From assembly GCF_022352215.1 (NCBI RefSeq), contig NZ_JAKRWF010000001.1, positions 248,001 through 312,000 on the forward strand: a stretch of DNA of 64,000 nucleotides, written 5' to 3'. The DNA is from Flavihumibacter cheonanensis (lineage in GTDB: Bacteria > Bacteroidota > Bacteroidia > Chitinophagales > Chitinophagaceae). This document shows positions 10,642 to 20,136 of this stretch, piece by piece (the first letter of the stretch is position 1; each line of letters begins with the position of its first letter). A model generated the notes under the pieces. The model was not told the DNA's origin. It ran no database searches and worked only from the letters and a program-made list of their open reading frames with translations. A program made the translations under genes and the position numbers.

Positions 10642-11385
10642 ATGAACCGGGAATTGATTTTTCTTCGCGCATTTGCAGTGGCAACCGTAGTAGGGTTGTT
10701 TTTCATTAGCACTACCGCCTTTAAAAAATTTGGTAACCAGAAATTCGGTGAGATTGATGTGGAACGAATCAATATTGTTGAAAAGGATGGTACAGTAAAA
10801 ATGATCATTACCAATGTCGATCGCTTTCCGAATGGTACTACCAAAATTAATGGTCGTCCAACCAATGAAGACCGTAAAAAACGCTCTGGTATGTTGTTTT
10901 TTAATGAAGAAGGCATTGAATGCGGTGGCTTTATCTATGATGGCAAGAAAACAGCCAATGGGCATAGTGCCGGCCTTTCCCTGACCTACGACCAATATGA
11001 TGGAGACCAGGTGTTCCAGCTTATAACAGAAGACTATAAAGAGGGCGACCGCCGTTATGTGGGTAGCAGTTTACGGTTTAGTGACCGCCCCTCCAAGGAA
11101 AGCCAGCTCAAATCAGCTGAAATCATGAAGGAACTGGAGGAGCTTCGCAAAAAAGATCCCAAAGCCAGCCAGGAAAAATACAATCAATATAGGGAAGCCG
11201 GATTAGTGGGTGATGTTCCCCGCATGATGCTGGGAAAATCAGGCAGCGAAAGCAATGGCCTCTTCCTCTTTGATAACAAGGGTATGCCAAGGGCAATGTT
11301 CTACGTGGACAAACAAAACAACGCCAAACTTGACTTTTTTGACGAAAAAGGGAATATTATTGCTTCATTCCCTGAAAAGAAATAA
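10642..11385 (+). CDS. Membrane-anchored or secreted protein upstream of LytS/LytTR
   Basis: 247 residues from the ATG at 10642; an in-frame TTG at 10561 would add 27 residues of poor quality before the signal. The N-terminus has a hydrophobic segment (about 5-26), either an uncleaved anchor or a signal peptide. The rest is soluble and beta-rich, with repeated motifs of a strand followed by GxxxA..F, for example LFLFDNKGMPRAMFYVDK and LDFFDEKGNIIASF, and a charged helix around MKELEELRKKDPKASQ. I do not recognise the family. Its TAA overlaps the ATG of the kinase gene by one base, which suggests it works with, or is sensed by, that two-component system. Confidence 0.78.
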   Translation: MNRELIFLRAFAVATVVGLFFISTTAFKKFGNQKFGEIDVERINIVEKDGTVKMIITNVDRFPNGTTKINGRPTNEDRKKRSGMLFFNEEGIECGGFIYDGKKTANGHSAGLSLTYDQYDGDQVFQLITEDYKEGDRRYVGSSLRFSDRPSKESQLKSAEIMKELEELRKKDPKASQEKYNQYREAGLVGDVPRMMLGKSGSESNGLFLFDNKGMPRAMFYVDKQNNAKLDFFDEKGNIIASFPEKK

Positions 11386-12404
11386 TGTTCCTACGAATCT
11401 ATACCAACCGCTTCTTCCTGCTGTTTATTGTGCTGTTTGCTTATGCGCAATCAATTTACACAAGGATACTCGTCAGGAATGAGTTGAGTTGGTATATTTT
11501 CACCCCGGATGGTGCTGTTTCAACCCTCTTCAATGCCCTGATCCTTTTTGCTGTAATGCGGTATTTTACCATTCTCTATTTGAAAGCAGATGTTGTCAGG
11601 ATGATTGATTGGGTGAAATTGGCAGCAGTATCCCTGATTACTTACCTCGCGATTCTGCACCTTATCAGTTTATTGATAGCTATCCTGTTTGGCAATGTTG
11701 AAAGAAACTTTAACCAGGAAACCTTTATCCTGGCTAGCTTCACCTACCTGCTTGATGGTTTTATTTATGGGAGTTTTTTCCTGGCCTATACCTATTACAA
11801 AAAAAACAAAAAGCAATCCGCACAACTGGCCGATTACAACAAGGCCTTGTACGATAGCAGGATGACTCAGCTCAAGGCTCAGTTAAACCCACATTTTTTA
11901 TTCAATAATCTAAATGTGCTGGACCAGCTTATTTACGAAGACAAAGAAAGGGCCTCTGAATTTCTGAATGAATTTGCTGATATTTACCGCTATGTGCTGC
12001 AGGCAGATAATCAAAAGATCGTCCCGATAGCAGAGGAGCTGCGATTTGCTGAGCAATACTATAACCTGATAGAACATAAGTACGGAAAATCTTACCAGTT
12101 AAAAATTGATAGGCGTGATCGGGAAGGTTATATTATTCCGCTAACCCTGCAACTTCTAATAGAGAATGCTGTAAAACATAATCTGGGTACTTCAGCGGAT
12201 CCGGTTCGTATCAATATTAGTATAGGTGAAGATATTATAGTGTCTAATAATCGTAAACCCAAACGAATAGAAAATAATATATCCGGAAAAGCATTGAACA
12301 ACTTGAAAGAACAATACCAACTGCTAACGAAACAAGTAATTGAAATTGAGGAGACGGAATTAGAATTTCTTGTACGGGTACCCAAAATTTATAACGCCCA
12401 ATGA
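11385..12404 (+). CDS. LytS/YehU-type sensor histidine kinase
   Basis: 339 residues. About four hydrophobic helices fill residues 8-140 with no large extracytoplasmic loop. The His_kinase domain follows, with the phospho-acceptor His170 in LNPHFLFNNLN, and then an HATPase region with the N-box LQLLIENAVKHN. The final G-box is short (SGKALNNLKEQY). These kinases signal to LytTR regulators, and one is encoded next with a 4-base ATGA overlap. The membrane part suggests sensing within or near the bilayer; the signal is unknown, though the overlapping upstream gene is a candidate. Confidence 0.92.
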   Translation: MFLRIYTNRFFLLFIVLFAYAQSIYTRILVRNELSWYIFTPDGAVSTLFNALILFAVMRYFTILYLKADVVRMIDWVKLAAVSLITYLAILHLISLLIAILFGNVERNFNQETFILASFTYLLDGFIYGSFFLAYTYYKKNKKQSAQLADYNKALYDSRMTQLKAQLNPHFLFNNLNVLDQLIYEDKERASEFLNEFADIYRYVLQADNQKIVPIAEELRFAEQYYNLIEHKYGKSYQLKIDRRDREGYIIPLTLQLLIENAVKHNLGTSADPVRINISIGEDIIVSNNRKPKRIENNISGKALNNLKEQYQLLTKQVIEIEETELEFLVRVPKIYNAQ

Positions 12405-13168
12405 TCAGAATTGCCATCATAGAGGATGAACTCCCTGCTATCCAGAAATTGAAACGTTTCATTGCAGAATTGGAGGAACCCACAGAGGTAGTGGGGGAGA
12501 TGGGCAGCATTGCTGAAGCAATTGAGTTCCTTCAATCAACCACGGTCGATTTGCTGATTTCGGATATCCAGCTGCATGATGGAGCTGCCTTTGATATCTA
12601 TCAGCAGGTACCGGTTGGGTGCCCTATCATTTTTACTACAGCTTATGATCAGTACTGGATGAATGCATTTGAAACCAATGGAATTGATTATCTCCTTAAA
12701 CCCTTTTCAAAAGACAGATTTCTGAAAGCCTGGAATAAGTTTTTACTACTCCGCAAATCAGAAAAGTTGAAGGATGTACAACTTACGAATCTCTACAAAT
12801 TAATAGAAGAAAATCTATCGGAAAAGAAGTTTAAAAAACGTTTCGCTGTACAAAATGGTCAGCGCATCTATTTGCTGGAAGTAGATACGGTCGTTTTATT
12901 GGAGGCAATGGATGGCCTTGTGCTGGCACACGACAAGGATGGTAAAAAACATATCCTGAATTATCCAACCCTGCGGGAGGCGGAAGCTCAATTGAATCCG
13001 GCTGATTTTTTTCGCTTAAACCGGAGTGAATTAATTAGTAAAAACTTTATTGAAAAAGTGGAGCGCTTCTCCAAAAACATTCTGGCAGTTAAACTAAAAG
13101 GATATCCCGATTATTATAAAACCAGCCAGGCTACTACCGCCTCCTTTAGGGAATGGCTGGATCAATAA
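12401..13168 (+). CDS. LytTR-family response regulator
   Basis: 255 residues. The receiver domain (1-115) has acidic EDE at 8-10, the phospho-acceptor Asp55 in LISDIQLHDG, a Thr in IIFTTAYDQ and a Lys in YLLKPF. A linker follows, then a LytTR DNA-binding domain (about 145-250) with FFRLNRSELISKNFIEKVE. It is the partner of the overlapping kinase. No LytTR target site could be identified from sequence alone. Confidence 0.93.
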   Translation: MIRIAIIEDELPAIQKLKRFIAELEEPTEVVGEMGSIAEAIEFLQSTTVDLLISDIQLHDGAAFDIYQQVPVGCPIIFTTAYDQYWMNAFETNGIDYLLKPFSKDRFLKAWNKFLLLRKSEKLKDVQLTNLYKLIEENLSEKKFKKRFAVQNGQRIYLLEVDTVVLLEAMDGLVLAHDKDGKKHILNYPTLREAEAQLNPADFFRLNRSELISKNFIEKVERFSKNILAVKLKGYPDYYKTSQATTASFREWLDQ

Positions 13169-13174
13169 ATTGCT

Positions 13175-13732
13175 ATGAAATCCGAAAAAGAAAAAATGAT
13201 CGCCGGTGAGCTTTATGATCCGCTTGATCCACAATTGGTAGAAGATCGTATTCAAACACGCCTGCTTCTGAAAGCGCTGAATGAAAGTCGTGAAGATGAT
13301 CCGGATGAAAGAACTCGCATTTTACAAAAGCTGCTGCCTGATTCATTGAATAATCTCTGGTTACAGCCCCCCTTTTATTGCGATTATGGCTACAATATCC
13401 AGATCGGTGAACGGGTCTTTTTCAACTTCAATTGTGTAGTTCTGGATGTGGCTCCTGTACGCATTGGAAACAGAACTATGTTTGGACCCAATGTTCAACT
13501 CTATGCTGCCACGCATCCGCTGAACCACATAGAAAGAAGCTCAGGACTGGAATATGGCAAACCCATTACCATTGGAGATGATGTATGGATAGGTGGGAGC
13601 GTGGTGATTTGTCCGGGTGTTAGTATTGGCGACCGAAGCATTATTGGAGCAGGCAGCGTGGTAACAAAAGATATTCCATCTGATACCATCGCTGCCGGTA
13701 ATCCCTGCAGAATCATTAGAACGATCGGCTAA
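13175..13732 (+). CDS. Maltose/galactoside O-acetyltransferase-like (NodL/LacA family)
   Basis: 185 residues. The N-terminal Mac domain (about 5-60) starts EKMIAGELYDPLDPQL, and a left-handed beta-helix of hexapeptide repeats follows (IQIGER, VRIGNR, ITIGDDVWIGGS, VSIGDRSIIGAGS). The catalytic His is in ATHPLNH. It would transfer acetyl from acetyl-CoA to a sugar hydroxyl in the cytoplasm. It starts six bases after the LytTR gene and overlaps the convergent hydrolase gene by 17 bases. Confidence 0.9.
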   Translation: MKSEKEKMIAGELYDPLDPQLVEDRIQTRLLLKALNESREDDPDERTRILQKLLPDSLNNLWLQPPFYCDYGYNIQIGERVFFNFNCVVLDVAPVRIGNRTMFGPNVQLYAATHPLNHIERSSGLEYGKPITIGDDVWIGGSVVICPGVSIGDRSIIGAGSVVTKDIPSDTIAAGNPCRIIRTIG

Positions 13733-15113
13733 GTATCCATTCCGCTATATCCTGCAAAACCACCGGTGCAATGGTTTGTTCAATGCTTCCATATTCTGAA
13801 GGGGAACCGGTTGTTGCTTCCTGGAACAGGTGATTTAATCCCGGATACTTTTTAATGCTTCCTTTTTTGTTTCCTGCAGCCTTCAATTGTTGCTCTATCA
13901 CAGCTAGATTGGCATCAGCAGGTACCTGTAAATCTTTATCACCATTGAGCGCCAGTACCGGACATTTTACCTTCTTTAAAGCTGGAGCAGGATCGTATTT
14001 CAAAAAATTCAGCATCCAGGGATTAAAGAGCTGTGCCAATTGTGTATTGATAAAAGCCTCATCACTCATTCCTGCCGGTTTTTGTAAAGAAGCGTTCTTG
14101 CTCATGAAATCCTTTAAATACGTTCTTGCTTTTTCTTTTGCCAATTCCTCTTTTTCATTGTTTAACAGGATGGCAAACAGGCTGCTGTTCACTTCTTTTG
14201 ATGTTGCAATTTCTGTTTCAGGAACTCCCATTGCCTTAGCAATTAATTCCTGTTGCAGCAACAGGAGGCGATCTCCGCGTAAGGCGGTACCGGCCAGCAT
14301 AATCACAAAGTCCACGTCTTTGGAGCGCGATGCCAATAAGGGAGCAATAATTCCACCTTCACTATGTCCCAGTAGTCCCAGTTTTTTTTGATTGATTTCC
14401 TTCCTGGTTTGCAGATAAGCAAGGGCAGCTGCTGCATCATCCGCAAAATCAAAGGTGGTAGCAGTTTTAAAATCGCCTGTGGAGGCTCCAACACCTCGAT
14501 CGTCGTATCTCAAAACAGCAATTCCTTTTTTAGTAAGATAATCCGCCAATACGAGGAAGGGCTTATGTCCAAGTATCTCTTCATCCCGGTTTTGCGGACC
14601 GCTTCCACTGATCAGTATTACTGCCGGAAAATTTCCTTCTTTATTGGGAAGGCTAAGTGTTCCCGTTAGTCGTATGCCTGCTTTTTTGTTTTCAAATACT
14701 ACCTCTTCGGTATGATAGGGGTAGGGAGGGATTGGTTCCTGCGGGCGTGTATTTCGTTTAGGTTCTTCACTGTCCTGGTTAAGTGTTAAAGGGAAAGTTC
14801 TTACGGCCTGCTTAAACTCGCCTGTTATTTCTTTGCCTTTCAATTCTCCGCTATATTCTATACCGGCATTGGTTATAGAAAGTGTAAGTGTGGAGTTTTC
14901 AAAAATGGTTTTTGTAACCGGTATGCCATTGACACCCTGATCCGGACTATCCATGGTGCTTGTATAGCCGGTTGCCGATTTACTGATATTAAACACCACT
15001 CTTAATTTGCTAGCACCCACTTCTAAAGTACCAGCCCATTTCCCCTCGATATCCTGAGCATGTACCACCATGCCCGTCAGCAATGCGATTAGCGCTATTA
15101 AACCTTTTATCAT
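13716..15113 (-). CDS. Secreted alpha/beta hydrolase (peptidase/esterase type)
   Basis: 465 residues from the ATG whose complement is at 15111-15113; an upstream in-frame ATG at 15167 would precede the signal peptide and is rejected. A signal peptide (1-20, ending VVHAQ) is followed by a beta-rich N-terminal domain (20-115) and an alpha/beta hydrolase domain with the oxyanion segment SGSGPQNRDE, nucleophile elbow GHSEGG, Asp in NGDKDLQVP and His in GLNHLFQ. The triad is complete. Such proteins are usually annotated as dienelactone-hydrolase or S9/S33-like; the substrate is not readable. The 3' end overlaps the acetyltransferase gene on the other strand. Confidence 0.88.
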   Translation of the reverse strand: MIKGLIALIALLTGMVVHAQDIEGKWAGTLEVGASKLRVVFNISKSATGYTSTMDSPDQGVNGIPVTKTIFENSTLTLSITNAGIEYSGELKGKEITGEFKQAVRTFPLTLNQDSEEPKRNTRPQEPIPPYPYHTEEVVFENKKAGIRLTGTLSLPNKEGNFPAVILISGSGPQNRDEEILGHKPFLVLADYLTKKGIAVLRYDDRGVGASTGDFKTATTFDFADDAAAALAYLQTRKEINQKKLGLLGHSEGGIIAPLLASRSKDVDFVIMLAGTALRGDRLLLLQQELIAKAMGVPETEIATSKEVNSSLFAILLNNEKEELAKEKARTYLKDFMSKNASLQKPAGMSDEAFINTQLAQLFNPWMLNFLKYDPAPALKKVKCPVLALNGDKDLQVPADANLAVIEQQLKAAGNKKGSIKKYPGLNHLFQEATTGSPSEYGSIEQTIAPVVLQDIAEWILSRSF

Positions 15114-15219
15114 GTATTTGTATTTTTTTTGGCTACCATATATCCGCAGTAACAACCAGCAATCCAATTTCTGTTTTAGTTTTTGTAGTTGCTAATCAAC
15201 TTGCGTCAAAACCTGGATA

Positions 15220-15657
15220 ATGCTTAAAATTATAGCTTTTGTGTTAGTACTGGCTCTGTCAGCAATAGGATGTTCGAAAGATTCAGATCTTGTAGAACCG
15301 GTAGAAATACCAGTTAACAGGCAGGTGGTATTTTCCGTATATGCTGCCGGGGATTATTCAGCGCCCACATTCCGTCAGGTGGAAACTTCACTGACCCTCA
15401 CCGCCGGTGTAATCAATATGGAGACTGGTACGTTTACGCAAAAATGGGATACAGTGATAACCAGGCCAATTTTGGATTTTCCTGTTGAGGAGCAAGCATT
15501 AACGATCGAAAAATCTATCCCCTTACGTTTAAACAAGGAAAGATTACAAGTTGCTCATTCCATTCGCTATAACAACAATGGGCAGTTGTCCCAAACAGCT
15601 AACTTTGAAACATTGCCTTCTGACCAGGTAAGGCACCTGAAGAAAATCGGGCTCTGA
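15220..15657 (+). CDS. Small lipoprotein, unknown function
   Basis: 145 residues. The signal peptide ends in a lipobox (SAIGC, Cys18), and the mature part looks all-beta (VVFSVYAAGDY, VETSLTLTAGV, ETGTFTQKWDT). No family is recognised. It lies 28 bases before the sugar dehydrogenase gene and diverges from the hydrolase gene, so it probably heads a two-gene unit. Confidence 0.7.
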   Translation: MLKIIAFVLVLALSAIGCSKDSDLVEPVEIPVNRQVVFSVYAAGDYSAPTFRQVETSLTLTAGVINMETGTFTQKWDTVITRPILDFPVEEQALTIEKSIPLRLNKERLQVAHSIRYNNNGQLSQTANFETLPSDQVRHLKKIGL

Positions 15658-15685
15658 TCGGGCATGATTTTTTATTAATCCGGGT

Positions 15686-16963
15686 ATGCCAGTGTATGCC
15701 CCTAAGTTAGTATTGCTTTTTAGCGTCTTGCTCTTTCAAGCCGCAGTTGCGCAGGATACCCTTCCTCCTCCTTATGCCACCCGATCGGCAATGAATTTCA
15801 GTAATGTAATCGGGTGGCAGGATAACAAAACACCCATCGCGCCAGCTGGTTTTAAGGTAAGCCGGTATGAGGATGATTTTCAGAATCCGCGCTGGCTGTA
15901 TCAGCTTCCTAATGGAGATGTATTGGTGGCCGAATCCAATACCCCCCATGGTTTCCTGGAAAAAATTGGTGCAGCTATTGTTGGTGCCAATAAATCCAAT
16001 GATATGCGCAAAAGTGCTGACAGGATTACCCTATTGCGGGATACCAATCAGGATGGTATTCCTGATCAGCGTGCTATATTTTTGGAAAACCTCCATTTGC
16101 CTTTTGGTATGCTGCTGCTAAAGGGAAATTTCTATGTTGCGAATACAGATGGATTGTGGATGTATCCCTACACAGATGGACAGTTGATGATTACCGAGCC
16201 CGGCAAAAAGATACTTGAATTACCCGCAGGTAAACACAACCGGCACTGGACCCGGAATATCATCACCAATAAAGAAGGAACCAAAATCTATATCGCCATA
16301 GGCTCAGGATCCAATGTTGGTGAAAAGGGCCTTGAAGAAGAAAAAGACAAAGCCCGTATATGGGAAATTAATCCCGATGGAACTGGGCTTAAGGTCTATG
16401 CATCCGGATTGCGCAACCCAGTGGGTATGGATTGGGAGCCTCAGTCGCAGACCCTATGGGTTACCGTTAATGAGCGCGATGGCCTGGGAGATAACCTGGT
16501 GCCCGATTATTTTACTTCAGTTAAGGAAGGCGGATTTTATGGCTGGCCCTATAGTTATTTTGGTCAGCATCCGGAACCACGAATCAAAAAAGAGGATATG
16601 GATAGCGCGCTGGTAGAAAAAGCCATTGTGCCGGATATTTCTCTTGGTCCGCATACAGCCTCTCTTGGCCTCGCATTTTATACGCAGGATAAGTTCCCGG
16701 AAAAATACCGCGGCGGGGCTTTTATTGCGCAGCACGGCTCCTGGAACCGGTCTGAACTTTCCGGGTATGCAGTAGTATTCGTACCTTTTAGAAATGGAAA
16801 GCCTTCCGGCCAGCCAGAGTCCTTTCTCTCAGGTTTTATTGTTGATCCTGAAAAGGATGAAGTAAGGGGCAGGCCTACCGGGATTATTCTGCTGCAGGAT
16901 GGCTCACTGCTGTTAACGGACGATACCAGCGATACCATCTGGAGGATCTCAACCGATAGCTAA
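15686..16963 (+). CDS. PQQ-type sorbosone/aldose dehydrogenase family protein
   Basis: 425 residues with a signal peptide (1-22, ending AVAQ). The body is a six-bladed beta-propeller of the soluble glucose/L-sorbosone dehydrogenase family: PRWLYQLPNGDVLVAES, RITLLRDTNQDGIPDQ, LHLPFGMLL, ASGLRNPVGMDW, NERDGLGDNLVPDYF and GGAFIAQHGSWNRS. HNRHWTRNI and the GLRNPVG/NERD segments match the positions that hold PQQ, Ca2+ and the catalytic His in this family. It should act in the periplasm, oxidising a sugar or aldehyde with externally supplied PQQ. No pqq genes are in the window. Confidence 0.87.
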   Translation: MPVYAPKLVLLFSVLLFQAAVAQDTLPPPYATRSAMNFSNVIGWQDNKTPIAPAGFKVSRYEDDFQNPRWLYQLPNGDVLVAESNTPHGFLEKIGAAIVGANKSNDMRKSADRITLLRDTNQDGIPDQRAIFLENLHLPFGMLLLKGNFYVANTDGLWMYPYTDGQLMITEPGKKILELPAGKHNRHWTRNIITNKEGTKIYIAIGSGSNVGEKGLEEEKDKARIWEINPDGTGLKVYASGLRNPVGMDWEPQSQTLWVTVNERDGLGDNLVPDYFTSVKEGGFYGWPYSYFGQHPEPRIKKEDMDSALVEKAIVPDISLGPHTASLGLAFYTQDKFPEKYRGGAFIAQHGSWNRSELSGYAVVFVPFRNGKPSGQPESFLSGFIVDPEKDEVRGRPTGIILLQDGSLLLTDDTSDTIWRISTDS

Positions 16964-16974
16964 AACCTTGCGCA

Positions 16975-19344
16975 ATGGGATTAACAACCTACCTAAAAAA
17001 GCGCGATTTTAGAAAAAGTCCCGAACCTCAATCGGGTAAAACCAACCCCAAACAATTAGTTTTTGTGGTGCAGGAGCATCATGCGTCCCGGCACCATTTT
17101 GATTTTCGGCTGGAAATGGAGGGCGTGCTCAAAAGCTGGGCAGTGCCGAAGGGTCCCTCTATGAATCCGGCTGATAAGAGGCTGGCCATCATGACGGAAG
17201 ATCATCCTTTTGATTATAAGGATTTTGAAGGCATCATTCCAAAGGGAAATTATGGTGCAGGCAAAGTAAAAATCTGGGATAGTGGTACCTATACACCTAT
17301 TGATACGATTAAAGGGAAAGCTGCCCAGGAAAGACTACTGTTGAAACAACTCAAAGAGGGGTCACTTAAAATTCAGCTCAAGGGTAAAAAATTGAAAGGC
17401 GAATTTGCCCTGGTGAAAACAAAGGGCATGGAGGATAATTCCTGGTTGCTGATTAAACATAAAGATGACGCAGCCACTGTTCCAAAACTTCCAGGGCCTA
17501 TTTCTCCTATGCTGGCAACCTTTCACACTGCTCCTTTCAATGACAAGGATTGGCAATTTGAGATCAAATGGGATGGGTATCGGGTACTGGCTTATATGAA
17601 TGAACACAAGGTTGATTTGATTTCAAGAAATGGTCGTTCCTACACAAATAAATATCATCCCATTGCTGAAGCTTTACTGGAATTGGAATGCAATGCAATA
17701 CTGGATGGAGAGTTAGTAGTAACAGACGATAAAGGAATCGCGCGCTTTCAACAATTGCAGCATTGGAAAACAGAGGCGGATGGGGAACTGATCTATTATG
17801 TATTTGATCTGCTCTGGTACAACGGAAAGGATTTGAGAGGATTGCCATTATCTGAACGCATGCAGTTACTAAAGGAGATACTTCCTTCCGATCATCCAAC
17901 CATCCGGATGGGATTCACTATTAAAGGGCGTGGTACCGACTTGCTGGACAGTGCGCGTGAAATGGGATTGGAAGGTATCATCGGCAAACGCTTGAGTAGT
18001 ACCTATCAGTCGGGCAAACGATCTGCCGACTGGTTAAAGATTAAAACACAAAACCGGCAGGAAGCAATCATTGTTGGGTATACGAAAAAGGGAGAATCAC
18101 CCAAACTGTTCAGTGCACTGTTATTAGGTTTATATAAAAATGGACACTTGCAGTATGCTGGGAAAGTTGGCACCGGTTTTACAGATAAACAACAGCAGGA
18201 ATTGATGAAACAATTCAAGCCATTGGTTGTAAAGCAGGCATCAATTATGAAGCCTGATTTACGGGATCCAATCACCTGGTTGAAACCGGTTCTATTATGT
18301 GAGATCAGTTATACTGAACTAACGGAGCAGGGTGTATTCCGGCATCCTTCGTTTAAGGGTATACGTGATGATAAAGCCGCTCCAGAAGTGGTGCTGGAAA
18401 AAGAGCCGGATTTGTTACTGCCCGATCGCAGCCTCAAAACAGTGATTAAAAAAGTCAATAATAAAGAAGTAAAGTTTACCAACCTCGATAAATTATTCTG
18501 GCCGGAAGACAAGCTTACCAAACGCGATTTGCTCAATTATTATGATCAGATCGCATCCTATATTTTGCCTTATATAAAGGATCGTCCGCAGTCTTTATAC
18601 CGTTTCCCCGATGGTTACAAGGGCAAACGTTTTTACCAGAAAAATGTAACCGGTAAAGTGCCGGATTGGGCAGCCACTTTTCCTTATCGTACAGAAGGTG
18701 ATCGGAAAGACAAAAATTACCTGGTGGTGAAGGATGAAGCAAGTCTCTTGTTCCTGGTGAATTTTGGCTGTATTGAAATCAATCCCTGGAGCAGTACGAT
18801 TAAAAAGCCAGACCATCCGGATTGGTGTTTGCTGGATTTAGATCCTGGTAGCAAAACGGATTTCTCCCAGGTGATTGATGTTGCCAATGTGATTCATGAC
18901 TTGCTGGAAAGTGTTGATATACCTGCTTATGCAAAAACATCCGGATCAACCGGTATACATGTATATATTCCCTTAGGTAAGAAATATACCTATGAGCAAT
19001 CGCGGGAGTTTGCGAGGGTATTGGTTACAATGGTACAGCAGGAAACAAGCAGGTATACTTCCCTGGAGCGAACAGTTAGCAACAGACAGGGAAAGCTCTA
19101 TCTTGATTTTTTACAGAATCGTTCGCAGGCTACGCTGGCAGCCCCTTATTCAGTTCGACCTAAACAAGGAGCAACCGTATCCATGCCGCTGCATTGGGAA
19201 GAAGTAAAACAGGGATTGAAGATGCAGGATTTCAACCTGCGGAATGTACCTTCTTTACTGAACGAGCGGGGTGATCTTTTCAAACCTGTACTGGGAAAAG
19301 GAATTGATATGATGGCAGCATTGAAACGGCTGCAACAACTATAA
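16975..19344 (+). CDS. ligD: ATP-dependent DNA ligase D, non-homologous end joining
   Basis: 789 residues carrying all three LigD activities in the order phosphoesterase, ligase, polymerase. The 3'-phosphoesterase (about 1-155) shows HHASRHHFDFRLE and WAVPKGPS. The ligase (about 175-475) has the adenylated Lys198 in FEIKWDGYR, DGELVV and WLKIK. The primase-polymerase (about 495-789) has Asp621/Asp623 in LDLDPGS and the segment TSGSTGIHVYIPL. It fills, trims and seals double-strand breaks held by Ku, whose gene follows 24 bases later. Length and order are those of many Bacteroidota LigD proteins. Confidence 0.97.
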   Translation: MGLTTYLKKRDFRKSPEPQSGKTNPKQLVFVVQEHHASRHHFDFRLEMEGVLKSWAVPKGPSMNPADKRLAIMTEDHPFDYKDFEGIIPKGNYGAGKVKIWDSGTYTPIDTIKGKAAQERLLLKQLKEGSLKIQLKGKKLKGEFALVKTKGMEDNSWLLIKHKDDAATVPKLPGPISPMLATFHTAPFNDKDWQFEIKWDGYRVLAYMNEHKVDLISRNGRSYTNKYHPIAEALLELECNAILDGELVVTDDKGIARFQQLQHWKTEADGELIYYVFDLLWYNGKDLRGLPLSERMQLLKEILPSDHPTIRMGFTIKGRGTDLLDSAREMGLEGIIGKRLSSTYQSGKRSADWLKIKTQNRQEAIIVGYTKKGESPKLFSALLLGLYKNGHLQYAGKVGTGFTDKQQQELMKQFKPLVVKQASIMKPDLRDPITWLKPVLLCEISYTELTEQGVFRHPSFKGIRDDKAAPEVVLEKEPDLLLPDRSLKTVIKKVNNKEVKFTNLDKLFWPEDKLTKRDLLNYYDQIASYILPYIKDRPQSLYRFPDGYKGKRFYQKNVTGKVPDWAATFPYRTEGDRKDKNYLVVKDEASLLFLVNFGCIEINPWSSTIKKPDHPDWCLLDLDPGSKTDFSQVIDVANVIHDLLESVDIPAYAKTSGSTGIHVYIPLGKKYTYEQSREFARVLVTMVQQETSRYTSLERTVSNRQGKLYLDFLQNRSQATLAAPYSVRPKQGATVSMPLHWEEVKQGLKMQDFNLRNVPSLLNERGDLFKPVLGKGIDMMAALKRLQQL

Positions 19345-19368
19345 ATTTATTCATAAAAGCGAAATGTT

Positions 19369-20136
19369 ATGAGATCAATCTGGACAGGCAGTATTGCATT
19401 CGGACTGGTAAACATTCCGGTGAAATTGTTTTCTGCAGTAAATGAACGCGCACTGGATTTTGATATGCTGGATAAAAAAGATCACAGTCCGATTAAATTC
19501 AAACGCGTAAATGAAAAAACCGGCAAGGAAGTGTTGTGGGAGAACATTGTAAAAGGTTATGACCTGGATGGTAAATACGTGGTGCTAACAGACGAGGATT
19601 TTGATGCCGCAAGTCCTGAGAAAACCAAAACCATCAACATGGAAGCCTTTGTGAATCCGGCGGAAGTGGATATGATTCTCTTTGATAATGCCTATTACCT
19701 GGCGCCTGCAAAAGGAGGGGAGCGGGCTTTTAGTTTGCTGGAAACTGCCCTGCAGAAAGCTGGAAAAGCAGGTGTGGGTAGTTTTGTTTTACGAAATAAA
19801 GAGAAGCCGGTGTTATTGAGGTCTGCAAAAGGCTTACTCATTCTGCATACCCTTCGGTACTTAAATGAGATCCGTGATCCATCGGATTTTGTAGTTAAAA
19901 AGGTTACGCCCAAGCGGAATGAGTTAACGATGGCGGGTAGCCTGATAAAAAGCATGAGTGGCAAATTCAATATAGCCGACTTTAAGGATAGTTATACTAC
20001 GAAGTTGAAAAAACTGATCAGAACCAAAGCAACCGGTAAAAAATTACCGGCACCCAAGGCCAGGGTAGAAAAACCAGCCAGTGATTTGATTGAACAATTG
20101 CAACAAAGCCTTGCAAAACCAAAGCGAAAAAAGTGA
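19369..20136 (+). CDS. ku: Ku DNA end-binding protein
   Basis: 255 residues starting MRSIWTGSIAFGLVNIPVKL, the typical bacterial Ku N-terminus, with SPIKFKRVNEKTGKEV and a core to about 220, then a Lys-rich tail (KPKRKK). It forms a ring homodimer on broken DNA ends and recruits LigD. Its TGA overlaps the GTG start of the CHAD gene by four bases (GTGA), so ligD-ku-CHAD is almost certainly one operon. Confidence 0.96.
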   Translation: MRSIWTGSIAFGLVNIPVKLFSAVNERALDFDMLDKKDHSPIKFKRVNEKTGKEVLWENIVKGYDLDGKYVVLTDEDFDAASPEKTKTINMEAFVNPAEVDMILFDNAYYLAPAKGGERAFSLLETALQKAGKAGVGSFVLRNKEKPVLLRSAKGLLILHTLRYLNEIRDPSDFVVKKVTPKRNELTMAGSLIKSMSGKFNIADFKDSYTTKLKKLIRTKATGKKLPAPKARVEKPASDLIEQLQQSLAKPKRKK

